A program made the translations under genes and the position numbers. From NCBI RefSeq assembly GCF_037975245.1, contig NC_092580.1:28547501-28611500 (forward strand): a DNA stretch of 64,000 nt, in the 5' to 3' direction. This document shows positions 1 through 11,702 of this stretch, piece by piece (the first letter of the stretch is position 1; each line of letters begins with the position of its first letter). This DNA comes from Apostichopus japonicus. Its lineage: Eukaryota; Echinodermata; Holothuroidea; Aspidochirotida; Stichopodidae. The notes under the pieces were generated by a model. That model saw only the letters and a program-made list of their open reading frames with translations, was not told where the DNA came from and made no database searches.

Positions 1-301
1 TACCCGATTGCGAGTAGGCCGACTGTTAACTATTAAAAATTTTCTCTAAGCGATATTGCCAATTTCCATTTTTGTATAGCCTAACTATTCTATCTACCTC
101 AATTCAAAACGTAAATATCGGACAAACTAATGAAAAGAGAAGAGATTATCAAACATAAATTTACTTAAAATTCAATATTCGGGGAAAGTCGACTTTGCCT
201 CCCTTTCCCCCGAAATATTGACCCTGCAAGCCTGTATGTAGGCCTACTACCTTTACCTTGGAAAAATTTACAAAACATATATGGCTACTAACATGGCTAC
301 T
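1..301. other. Non-coding, nothing recognised
   Basis: AT-rich sequence before the first satellite array. I see no exon, RNA gene or transposon end in it. Confidence 0.5.
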
Positions 302-2214
302 AAGGGGCCAGGGGTCGTATCTATCAAAATCCTGTATGTTTGGTCCGGCATAAATGTGTTTAGATTATGCAATTTGACTGTAATTATCCAGTCTTAGCAC
401 AATACTGATATTACGACTATCGAGAGAATAAGACCCTCTTTGGGCATACGGACGGCAATGAGGGGGTCAAAATGTATTCTGTTAGGGAGCCAGAGGTGGT
501 ATCTATCAAAATCCAGTATGTTTGATCCGGCATAAATATGTTTAGGTTATGCAATTTGGCTGTAATCAGCCGCCGGTATTATAACTAAACTGAAATAACA
601 ACTATCGATTGAAAAGCGCCCTCTTTGGGCATACGGACAACAATGAGGGGGTCGAAATCATTCCTGATACGGGGCCATGGAGAGTATCTATGAAAATCCA
701 GTATGTTTGGTCCGGCATAAATATGTTCAGTCTATGCAATTTGACTGTAATTAGCCAGTCTTAGTACAATACTGATATTACGACTATCGAGAGAATAGGG
801 CCCTCTTTGGACATACGGACGACAATGAGGGGGTCAAAATCATTCCTGATACGGGGCCATGGAGAGTATCTATGAAAATCCAGTATGTTTGGTCCGGCAT
901 AAATATGTTTAGGTTATGCAATTTGACTGTAATTAGCCAGTCTTAGTACAATACTGATATTACGACTATCGAGAGAATAGGGCCCTCTTTGGGCATACGG
1001 ACGGCAATGAGAGGGTCAAAGTGTATCCTGTTAGGGAGCCAGAGGTCGTATCTATGAAAATCCAGTATGTTTGATCCGGCATAAATATGTTTAGGTTATG
1101 CAATTTGACTGTAGATAGCCAGTCTTAGTACAATACTGATATTACGACTATCGAGAGAATAGGGCCCTACTTGGGCATACGGACAACAATGAGGGGGTCA
1201 AAATGTATCCTGTTAGGGAGCCAGAAGTCGTATCTATGAAAATCCAGTATGTTTGGTCCGGCATAAATATGTTTAGGTTATGCAATTTGACTGTAATTAG
1301 TCAGTCTTAGTACTATATACTGATATTACGACTATCGGGAGAATAGGGCCCTTTTTGGGCATACGGACGGCAATGAGGGGGTCAAAATCATTCCTGATAC
1401 GGGGCCATGTAGCGTATCTATGAAAATCCAGTATGTTTGGTTAAATATAAATATATTCAGTTAATGCAATTTGACTATAATTAGCCAGTCTTATTACAAT
1501 ACTGATATTAAGACTATCCAGAGAATAGGGCTCTCTTTGGGCATACGGACGGCTATGAGGGGGTCAAAATCATTCCTGATACGGGGCCATGGAGAGTATC
1601 AATGAAAATCCAGTATGTTTAGTCCGGCATAAATATGTCCAGTTTATGCAATTTGACTATAATTAGCCAGTCTTATTACAATACTGATATTACCACTATC
1701 GAGAGAATAGGGCCCTTTTGGGCATACGGACGACAATGAATGGGCCAAAATCATTCCTTATACGGGGCCATGGAGAGTATCTATGAAAATCCAGTATGTT
1801 TGGTCCGGCATAAATATGTTTAGTTAATGCAATTTGACTGTAATTAGCCAGTCTTATTACAATACTGATATTACGACTATCCAGAGAATAGGGCCCTCTT
1901 TGGGCATAAGTACGGTAATGAGAGGGTGAAGATGTGTCCTGATACGGGGCCAGGGGTCGCATCTATCAAACTCCAGTATGTTTGGTCCGGCATAAATATG
2001 TGTAGGTTATGCAATTTGGCTGTAATAAGCCAGTCTCAGTACAATACGAATATTACCACTATCGAGAGAATATGGCCCTCTTTGGGGATACGGACGGCAG
2101 TGAGGGGGTCAAAGTGTATCCCCTTAGGGAGCCAAGGCTCGTATCTATGAAAATCCAGTACGTTTGGTCCGGCATAAATATGTGTAGGTTATGCAATTTG
2201 GCTGTAGTCGGCCA
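302..2214. repeat. 182-bp tandem satellite array, about 10.5 monomers
   Basis: The word TTATGCAATTTG and the words around it (GGTCCGGCATAAATATG, GACTATCGAGAGAATAGGGCCC, CATACGGACGGCAATGAG) recur every 181-185 bp. ATGCAATTT starts at about 367, 549, 734, 916, 1098, 1280, 1464, 1646, 1827, 2009 and 2191. Monomers fall into at least two subtypes: some carry CATTCCTGATACGGGGCCATG and others GTATCCTGTTAGGGAGCCAGA at the same place. Short open frames inside are by-products of the repeat. It is unrelated in sequence to the 179-bp satellite in the right half of the window. Confidence 0.95.
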
Positions 2215-3558
2215 TGTATGCATACACAAAGGTTCAGTTACCTAAAAATATATTAAATACAAATTTGGTGTTTTTTGTCCCAATTTGACCGACAATGTAT
2301 CCGGAAAACTGGCAACCCTGCTTCAACCAAATATCCTGCTAGCAGAATATCCTGCTAACTTCAGGTGGGTACGTTGCGCGAAACATGTACTTATTGTATC
2401 CATAACGGTATTAGCACGATATTCTAAATACCTCCCAGAAAAGTGCCAGGCTTCGATTTGACTTTCTGCGGATTATGTATGGAACGCAAAAAAGGACAAA
2501 GTTCTAATTTCCTTCACCATGTTTAAAGATCAGCTTGTAGTTGTACTATAGTAACTAGTAGGCCGTCTTCCATGTCTTGTTTTTCTCTTCCTTTGCTCAC
2601 ATTTTAGGGAGACTGGTGTGACTGAAGCTTAAAATGCGGAGAAGAACCATAATTTTCTATGCAAACAAAACAGTTCTTGCACATTAGTGTAAAAATGCAG
2701 TAAATTGGTGGTATTTTCATTGATTGTGGGGACATGCCTGATTTTGGGCAACTGACCAATCACAGGGCTGCTTCCCGTGACCTATTGACCCGGCCCAATT
2801 TTTCTATGTATAATATCTACTGTAGATAGTCTAGATTACCCACTGCCAGGATATAAAGGTGACTTGCTATATACAGCCCATCCATTGCTCCAATATAAAG
2901 GAGACAACAGTCCAAATGATCAGAAAAAGTTTTGACAAAAAAAATCGGTCTTCGCTCACGTTCTGAATCATTCGGTTCAGTAGTAGCCCTGGCTCCGATC
3001 ATTGTGGTCGTATTTGTATCTGTTTTGTGTTCGTCTTTTATACACGATTGTACGTATCGTTATAGGACTCTTCTTCGATTGAGACCTCGTTTGTGACGTT
3101 TTTCATTTATTTACATGTTTTTCTATTTATTTTTGAGAGCTTTGTGCTGATGGTTTGTCTGTTCCGTGGCTGATTATAGTAATAGATTGCTGAATCTCAG
3201 CGTTCGTTCTTTACTCGTTTATCTATGTGTTATATTCTTTGCATATAGTAGCGAGATGCTGTGCCCTCCCTGTGCCCCCAGATTGAATTGTCTTGCGATG
3301 CCACTGCTGACCAGACACAAGCAGTGACCTGCATTGCCATCATCTCTAGTCTGTCAACCAGTTTGACCCCAAAATAGGGAGAATAACATTTCTCAGGGCC
3401 GAAAGATAGGGAGAACAAGGGGGAAATAGGGAGGTTGGTAATTTTCAACTGAAATGATATAAATACTCCTAAATAAGTATAGTCAACTTATGCAATACAG
3501 TGAGAGAATCATCCAATAAGTGTTTCTTGTTGTAGTCTACAGCAGCTGGCTTCGCTTT
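2215..3558. other. Intergenic, probably decayed transposon sequence
   Basis: No gene recognised. The part next to the transposase-like fragment (about 3230-3450) stays open on the minus strand for about 70 codons but has no motif I know. It may belong to the same decayed mobile element. Confidence 0.4.
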
Positions 3559-3795
3559 CTACAGGGTTTCTTTAGTAGGCTTCCATTTGAAACAGGGAAC
3601 AGTGGACTCTGGGTACTGTGACTTCATGGCTAGTATGCTAGATAGAGTCCCATCAAGCTTGAGACTTGACCGACTGTTCGTCTTGTTCTTGCGAACTACA
3701 CTGAATAGCCTTTCCTGTTCAGAGTTACTATGGGGAATTACTAAGCACGGGACTAATTGTTGGCTTATTTCAGAAATGTCGCAAGTGATGAAACA
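3559..3795 (-). pseudogene. hAT-type transposase C-terminal (dimerisation) fragment
   Basis: Reading the minus strand from 3795 to the stop at 3559-3561 gives about 78 codons. They contain PHSNSEQERLFSVVRKNKTN followed by an SRSSL segment, then LSSILAMK and CFKWKP near the end. The SNSEQERLFS...KTNSRSSL pattern resembles the C-terminal dimerisation region of hAT-superfamily transposases and domesticated hAT-like proteins (family knowledge). An in-frame TAA lies directly upstream at 3796-3798, there is no ATG, and the catalytic core is absent. I therefore treat it as the broken tail of a mobile element. It could also be the last exon of a domesticated gene whose other exons lie elsewhere, but no plausible upstream exon was seen. 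Confidence 0.55.
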
Positions 3796-3802
3796 TTAAA
3801 AA

Positions 3803-3875
3803 ACCGGGAGAATAGAATATGAAACCGGGAGATTCGGGTAAAAACCGGGAGCCTCCCGGTAAAACCGGGAGAATT
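3803..3875. repeat. Cluster of ACCGGGAG words with a hairpin
   Basis: Four ACCGGGAG words lie within about 70 bp. One forms the palindrome ACCGGGAGCCTCCCGGT. The cluster sits directly beside the transposase-like fragment, so it may be a subterminal or internal repeat of the same element. Confidence 0.5.
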
Positions 3876-5216
3876 GACTGGTCTGCTGTGGATGCAAATT
3901 ACGGTGCATCCCTGGCATTTGTGCCATTTCATGTTACAGTGCTCTACCTGAAAATGTTTGTGCTACTCCTTAAATTGTAAGTGCCCCCCCCCTCCCCTTT
4001 AATTATGAAGATAATATCATACAAATATTGCTGCCAACTACAGAGGCATTTTAGTTACGTAGGGCAACAGACTGCTTAAAGATGTTTAAGCATGACAGGC
4101 CTAGTTGGATATAGATATACAAGTCCCTTCCGCTAAATGGTTCTGTGCATGAGGCAGTGAATAAATAATTCTGTTAGTAAATCTAGGTGAAGAAGACACC
4201 CCCAATCACTGGTTTTACTGTCCATCCCAGCTATATTCTTCCATCACAGTAATTTTACCTTGGTTTACATTTCATATTTGTTTGCTCCAAACCAGAGGGA
4301 ACCATGTCCAGAATTCTGGAAGTCTAAAAAAAAAATTCTTTTGAGAGAACAGCCATACTTATTCTTCAAGTAAGGTTAAAGGTCATCTGTATTGACCGCA
4401 AATGTGCTAAAAAGACCAAAATGGTCACAGAGTACTGAAGCTATTATGCTTCTCAGATGTCCATTCATAGAGCATTGCAAAACATTGAATGGTCTTCTTT
4501 CATCCTTCTCAACGTCTGAACTAACTTGTAAGGATAGAAACTTTCAGGAAAGTTACTTTGGAACGTACGCCAGTCTAAGCATGGTGCAATTTTGATGTTC
4601 TTTATAGGTCAAAAATTCATTAAATAATAGTAGAGAAGCAAGCAAACAAGAAAACAAAACACAATTTGAATATTTTCATCTCATATATTTATAGCATATA
4701 TCTGATGAAGAGTTCCCAAATTCTTGCAAATCAAATTGTGGTAACTTGTAATATTCTTATACCCAGGCTTCAACCTCCATGCCAACAGAAAACCCTACAA
4801 CATACATATTTGTTAGTACCGCCAGTTCCAGTGAATTGTACCAAAGAATATTTTCAACTTCCTGCAGTAAATTTTCAATGCAACAGGAAAATTTGTTCAT
4901 AACATAATACACAGTTGCATCTGAGAATTGACCTGTTTGCATTTATTTCGTTTTATTTACCGTCAGAGTTGTAACGAGTCACAGCTCAAGTCATCCACTC
5001 TCCGAAAAGATTTGAATAAATTTGTTACAACACTTTCCTACAGAAATTGCAGTGATTCAGGTCATTGCTGGTAGAGACTTAGCTGAACTTTCACATAAAA
5101 TGACTCGTTACAACTCTTGTCTATTTTGGAGGATTTTCAAGGCAGCAAGAACAACTCCACAAACATCCATTTTTATCTCTCTGGGCTTTCTGGATAACAA
5201 GTCCTCTTTGTCATTC
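3876..5216. other. Intergenic region and NDUFA5 3' flank
   Basis: No coding sequence recognised. On the minus strand it should hold the NDUFA5 3' untranslated region. Two AATAAA signals (TTTATT on the plus strand) lie at 4942-4947 and 4952-4957, about 260-275 bp beyond the stop codon, and are the likely polyadenylation signals. Confidence 0.45.
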
Positions 5217-8200
5217 TCATACAGGCCACTTCCACTGATTGGGCGGGGCCTCTTCTTTTAATGGTTCCCAAACTTTCCAGCCGACAATCTTTCTAGCTAA
5301 GGAGAGCTCATCATCTGCCTGTAGGCAAAAAGATTCAAATACCAATGAACTAAAACAGAAAATTGTATTGGTAGCCATGACATTCTCAAATCTTAGTTGT
5401 TTTCATGACAGGAAAGAGGAAAAGGAGTTAATTAATCCCCTGTTTTCAAGAACAAACTTCACCTCCCTCAAGAAAAACTCCCCCCCTGCCCACCCCATTT
5501 CAGCCCCCCCCCCCCTCAATATATTGCACAACTGGGCAAATGATAATATTTCATTAACCAAAATGTCACCTTTGTCAATAACGTAAGGTAATAAGAAAGT
5601 TTCAATCATGTCATACATACCTGTCGAATTACCTCTTCAATTTGTCCAACATTAAGTTTGTTTTCTATTTTACTAACATCAGCATCCTGGAAAAGAAGAA
5701 GAAAAATTGTGATACAAAGGCTTAGTGATCCCTTGCCAGGTCTATATGAGAACATTTAATATAAATTGCTGCACACAAGTTACTTAAACTTCAGCACCAA
5801 TATGCAGACCTAACTATCAAGTCTGAAGTTCATCCAAGTTTACCTTTGGATGTACCTTATATGTCAAGTTTTCAGGGTTTTGTATCTGTTGTTCTGTAAC
5901 ATCCTATCACCCCCGAAATAGGCAAAGAGTTTTTGTACTCACTTGGAAGGTAGATTCACATATCAAGCATGAAGGTCACCAAGCTTTATCTTTCCAAATA
6001 TTGTGTTAAAAAGAATTTCGGACTTTGACCTTTGTCAACTGAAAATGACCTTTTACCTTCAGAACAGTGATTGGTTTCTTTAACTCTATAAATTGGTTCT
6101 AGTTCTACACACCATGTGTTGTACAAAGATACCTTGTGAAAGATTTAGCTAAACAGAAGACTAAGATTGGTCCATGATAAGCAACATTTATTAATATTAA
6201 AAACTAAAGTCCTGAATCACTCTTAATATAAATGAGTCTAGTAATAATTATTTTTCTGTTTACATGTATAAACAAGTCCATAACAGAAAATGTTCTAGAA
6301 AATTGTACACAGAGGTAGAGCAAAGAAGTTGTTGGCTAGAACAATGAACAGAATTTGAACAATTTGAAAGTCATTGGCCCCAAAATTTTAGCATGTTAAA
6401 ATTTGCTAAAAGATTTGAAAAGTACTCTCCTGTTGGTTCTGAATCTCCAAATTACTTCCAGATATTGAGGAAGGGTAAGAAGACAATTTAATGTCTTACT
6501 GAGAGAGAAATACTTCCAAGTTGGTTTGTTGAGCATGATTGACCATTATTTGATTTTTTTTTTAGCATACTTCGGGCCATCACTGATGACTATTAATTCA
6601 ACATAAATCTGTGTGCTGTGTGCTTACTGATTCAGTTACCTCTCCAACAAGGTAATCAAATTAATCATTTTGCATGCTTGTGAAAAAACACAGTTCAAAA
6701 AACACTACAAATCATCTTCGTAAATTGTAAACTACCATGATTAATTTGCAGGAATATACACCATCTAATGTAACACTCTTACCTTCTCAATCATGATCAT
6801 TCTATCCTTAACCATTTGCTCTGTGTACTCTCTATATCCAGATTCTTTAGGGATCTCTTGGAGGGCTCCTAGCACTTTCTCATACACAAGTTTTAGTCTC
6901 TGCAATAGTAGCATTAAAATGTTTTAAAAAAATTGTTTACATATGACACAACATTCAAGGTAAACTAGGTACAAGATGGAAAATGATTATTTGATAAATT
7001 CAAGGTGCAGACAAACTGATTAATTAATAGAATGTTTTCAGTGGACCAAACATGGTGGATCATTTTTATATAATTGAACTTCTTTGCTTTTAACTTAACT
7101 AATTTAATTATCATGTTGCACTTTACTGGACCATATTCTCACCATATATTCCTAGGGAAAACTTGCAGAAAGATTACACTTTTCTTTCAAGTTCTTGAAA
7201 AGTCAGCCCTAATGATAGTCACCATGTCTTTTCTTGAAAGTACTTGAATAATTGTTCAAGGTCTGAAAGTGCTTACCTCAAGGGGCTTGGCTTCCACAGC
7301 AAGGCCCACAAGCCCAGTAGTCTACAGGTAAACAAACAAATGGAAACTTTATGAATACCACATGAATAGGGATACCATCTATCCTGATTTCTCTGGACAA
7401 GTCTTTTAAATCTTACTTGAGAATTACAAACTTTTCTAATATTTTTAGGTAGTTCTGCAAAATGTGTAGTAAATAGAAAGGATAATAATTTCTTTGCTAT
7501 ACTTTGGCTATTAAGAGACAGACCTGCTAACCATGTACCCCCTTTTCTAAATGTTTAGGAAGTGAGATAAAAATATAAATCCATGTCTCCATGTCCTTTG
7601 TTTTGTTCTGAGTTTAATTATTCAAGATATTTATACCATTGTCATTAAACTGGGAGTCTCACCATCCAACTGTGAGATTTGGCAGGTACGTACAGGCAGG
7701 TACATACTCCACTTTGAGTACAGACAGACAAATTTTCCCTAACCGTTCTGAACTTGAGCTTACCAACTCCGACAATGTTACCAAATGCCTTGTATGTACC
7801 CTTCAAAATCAATCCTTCTTTTGTTTGCCCCTGGGTAAACTGTTTAGTGTACCATAGCCTATTTGAAGCTCAATTTCACTTAGGCCTAGCATGGCCAAGA
7901 GCAGATAATAATAATAATGTATGATTTTTATAGCACTTTATACCAGCGATAGGTTTCAGAGAGCTTTACTGAACAGAAGTTATATTACTCCTGGTCATTG
8001 ATAACCTTTCTGAGAGACAATCCCTCCAGTTGGCTGCTGTTATTTACTGTGCCCAATGACAGGTAACCTCACAGGTACCCATTTGACCCATGGGTGGAGA
8101 GAGGCAATTGAGATAAAGCAACTTTGCCAAGGTCAAAACGTAATGAACTAGGTAGCAATCGAACCAGTAATCCTTGGATCACAAGTCCGACACCTCAGCC

Positions 8201-8637
8201 AATTGGCCACCACACTCTCAAAATGGAGTTCAGCATCTTGTGCTCAGTCACAGACATGGAGAAGTCATCAATCGGATAATATAGCCATCATTCTGGTCGT
8301 TAGGGTTAAGCTAGTAAAATAAAGCTACTGTACAGAACAGTCTTACTCAAGTTAAACTGGAGCCTGTGAAGGCCTTGTGCTTACGAAGTCCACATAATAT
8401 TAATACAGTAGATATAACAGCCTACAGTATTTCAGTAGCAGAAACGGTACCCTGGTATGTATTGCCTAACGTAATTCTCTGCATGGACTTTCTTAATGTA
8501 TAGGCTAACAGTAACACTATGGGACTACGCAGCTCTAGTCTAGGCCTAACGTGTTAGAAATATGAGTCAATGTAAATGAAAGTGTAATGAGTTACACATA
8601 TGTCTCTTACTCTTACCCTTTTAAGAGGACCTGCCAT
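5217..8637 (-). CDS. NDUFA5: NADH:ubiquinone oxidoreductase subunit A5 (complex I accessory subunit B13)
   Basis: Accessory subunit of the peripheral (matrix) arm of mitochondrial complex I. It has no catalytic site and supports assembly and stability of the NADH-to-ubiquinone electron-transfer module. Five minus-strand exons join in phase 0: 8617-8637, 7277-7321, 6783-6899, 5621-5686 and 5217-5318. Every junction has GT donors and AG acceptors. The product is 116 residues, the same length as the human protein. Family landmarks are the N-terminus [30 protein letters not shown], the [11 protein letters not shown] segment, [17 protein letters not shown], and the C-terminus NQWKWPV with its tryptophan-rich end. 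The start is the first ATG and matches the conserved MAG start. The gene looks intact. A SINE sits in the first intron. Exon boundaries are inferred from sequence only; no transcript was available. Confidence 0.95.
7893..8224 (-). mobile_element. tRNA-derived SINE in NDUFA5 intron 1
   Basis: Read on the minus strand, the right end starts with a tRNA-like head: an A-box-like TGGCCAATTGGCTGAGG and a B-box-like TGGTTCGATTGC spaced as in tRNA genes. An unrelated body follows and ends in a short (ATT)n tail (plus-strand TAA repeats at about 7898-7914). This is the layout of a tRNA-derived SINE copied by a LINE. Flanking duplications were not resolved. Confidence 0.7.
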
Positions 8638-11112
8638 TTCTTCGCTCTTCACTATTTCTAGCCCGCAAGTTCAATGTAATCTTACGTTACTTTTTTCTCT
8701 CCTCAGCATTCGGAACATGTATTCCAGACGACCAGAAATTAGGTAGTCAATTCTGCTAGTTAAAAGGTTTTAGAAATATCTAGAACGAAGGGCTTATCTG
8801 AGCTCTGTTTCGGGCAAATTTCATTTCGGCATATCGATGATTTCGTAACAAGAACAACTTGAAGTAATCATACCCTTCACTGACTACAGTGGTATTTCAA
8901 AAGTGAAACGGAGATCCCAGGGGTGGAGAGCTCTGGATGGATAGCAAGGGCCAGGGTGTGAATGAAAGATGCAGATCAGTCGTGAGTCAAGGAAAGAAGG
9001 GAGTGGAGGAATTAGCTGTACACCCGCCCTTTTCAAACACTAACAAAATGAAAAAGTCTTTTGACGTCTAAAATTATATATTTTTTCTCTCTTGGGGAGG
9101 ATTCTCCCCACCCCCCCGGCTTCATTTAAATCCTAAATCCGTACCAGCACATTAGATAATATGTATACATTCTTGATGAGGTCTATCCAACTTTTTATAC
9201 ACAATAGTGACAACAATCTCTTTCCTTGCCTAATTATATCTTACATATCTATTGCCTTTTGTGATGATCACATTCGCTGCCAAGAAGCTAAGATGGCGGC
9301 ACATAAAATTCAATAAAGGCGTTGGAACAGGGGAGGCAGTAGTATGTTTCTGCCAACGCCCCCCCCCCCCCACTTTTAAAATGCGGTTCTGGACCCTTCG
9401 CATTAGCAAAATGAGTACCAGGCAATTAAATGATCATTGTTTTCTTTCATATAACCCACGACCTGTCCGTTTTCAAGTTCTCAAAATTTCGAAAACAAAC
9501 CTAAAATATAGACGAATATAGTCAATATTTCGCACAAACACCGAAAATTGAGTATATGTAACCTTTTGCTATCCTAAGTTGCCTTTACCAGCCTACCTTA
9601 ATCCTCAATTTCCAGTATGCAGAAGTTGTAGATCGGAACATAGAAGTAATTGAAACTGTCGACATTTTGGGATGCAACACTACAAAAGTATTAATTTTGA
9701 GCAAAGAGTCAACATGTTAGGTAAATAGGTCGAAACTTTGAGATGACATAGTCTAAGATAAATGATATACTCCCTGTATCAAAGTAATTTATTTAAAAAA
9801 AAATTCTGGGGAAGATTTTGAAACTGGTCACAGGCTTTTCTGTGGCTCCCCAATCTATAACATTTGGATAAGCTTTTTAAAACCAATAACCATTGAAGAA
9901 TGAGGTGGAAATTAGTCTGTATGAGAGGAAAGCTGGTGCCCTAGCCTGACTAAAAGCCTGGAGTGGAGTGGGGGGGGGGGAGGGGGTTCAGAAATAATAT
10001 ATCATCATACTCTTCAATCACAAAGGAAATTTATTTCCATGAAGTCTTCAATACTCTCTGCACACAAAGTTTATAAATCTGTACAAAGAATAACAAATGG
10101 ACAAAAACCAGACAAACAAATGTGCTAATCTATGAACATTTATTTACATGATAAAGAATACATTGCAGAAACATAAGGGTTTTGTTAATTAGTTGATAAA
10201 TGATGTTAAAGTATTGTCACAGTGACTGTTGATCAGTCTATGCTGGACACTGAAAATAAGTTTTCTTCTTCTTTGGTTTAAGTTATTTTGATTAGATTTT
10301 ACAACGATAGATTTGCAGGAAAAAAAAGGACTGTAATCATTCTACTTAAAGGAGCATTCCAGATATTTTCATATTTTAAAAGTGAATATCTTTAAAAATA
10401 GACTACATAAAGAAAAACATTAATTGCACCACAATGTTTTACCCCATCCTTCCTCAAATCATCCTTTAATAATTGGATTTTAAATTTTATTTTATAATAT
10501 TAAATTTCTTATAAAACCAAATAGCACTAAAAAAATTCAATTTTGTTATCTGCTTGGTAGTTTAAAAAAAAAAAATAAATAAAATGTTTTACTCGATGAT
10601 GATTATTTTAAGCTAGAGAATGAGAGGAAATATGTATTGTTGTATGATGCTTGGTAGGCGAAATTTTCACTTGAATTGATCATGATTATTTAAATTTGAA
10701 TATGAGAGAAAATATATATGGTTGTACAATACAACAGATTTTACCCTCAAGCAAGAAACAGTATGTCCCTTGGACCTGATTAATCCATAGAAGAGCTTCA
10801 GTAAATTTTTGCACAAAGCAGCTTTCCTTGCACTGGCAGTTAACTTTAACAACAAAGTTACATATCAAATCTTCAAGGTGACTACATAGCATTGTAGTAG
10901 AATCTCTGGTTTGTTGGGTGGATAATTGGGTAGGGAGGAGGTTATGTCCTTCACTTAATTGTTAAAACATATAAAAAAAACAAGGAAACATCTTCTTCTG
11001 TATTGTTTTATTTAAAAATCTTAAAAATGCCTTCCATGTGCATCAAATCTCCAGGGTTTGAACTAGTAATGTTCAAAAGTTGTGTATGTATATTCTATAA
11101 AATTACAAGTTC
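8638..11112. other. Intergenic region between NDUFA5 and CFAP276
   Basis: No gene recognised. It should contain the NDUFA5 promoter on the right side of 8637 and the CFAP276 3' end. A minus-strand AATAAA at 11007-11012 lies about 100 bp beyond the CFAP276 stop and is a good polyadenylation candidate. Homopolymer runs occur at about 9359-9371 (C) and 9970-9981 (G). Confidence 0.5.
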
Positions 11113-11671
11113 TTATGTCGTGTAGAAACCGCCGTCGTGTTTCCTCGAGTAGCCGCCGTTGGTGGCAGCGCTGTGATGGCTCTCGATGGCACCCTTCACG
11201 CTATCAATACTTTCCTTCTTTGGGTTCTGGATAGATACTTTCTTTATAGATGGCTCTGTCTTCTCTTCGTCTGTCACTACTTCCTTCTGAACACGATTTT
11301 TAAGGATTCGACTAAGGGATGAAGAAAAAATATGGGTGTAATCATTTTAAATTCCAATATTGGTCAATACAATATGACCAGGGCTAAAAATTACAGATCA
11401 AGAGGGCATGGCAAGTTTTGCCTTTGATTTTCATTAAAAGTATCTGTATGGCAGAACACCACATATACCTCTTCAACTTTAAAGGGCACCAAAGCAATTT
11501 TTGAAAAAATTTGAATTATGTCAAAGGCTACAATTACTCACCCGTGATCTTTTCCGATAGTTTCTGGTTGAATTAAAGTTCTAGAAGTTGGTTCTAATAA
11601 TTGGTTGTGGTGATCATAGTCTGCTTTAAGTATGAAATCTAAACTGTCTTTTGGAGCCTGTCAAGGAATTT

Positions 11672-11702
<31 letters not shown>

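Noticed and set aside
302-2214. Regularly spaced repeats that could suggest a CRISPR array
   Set aside because: The repeat is a 182-bp contiguous monomer without spacers, in intron-bearing animal DNA; it is satellite DNA.
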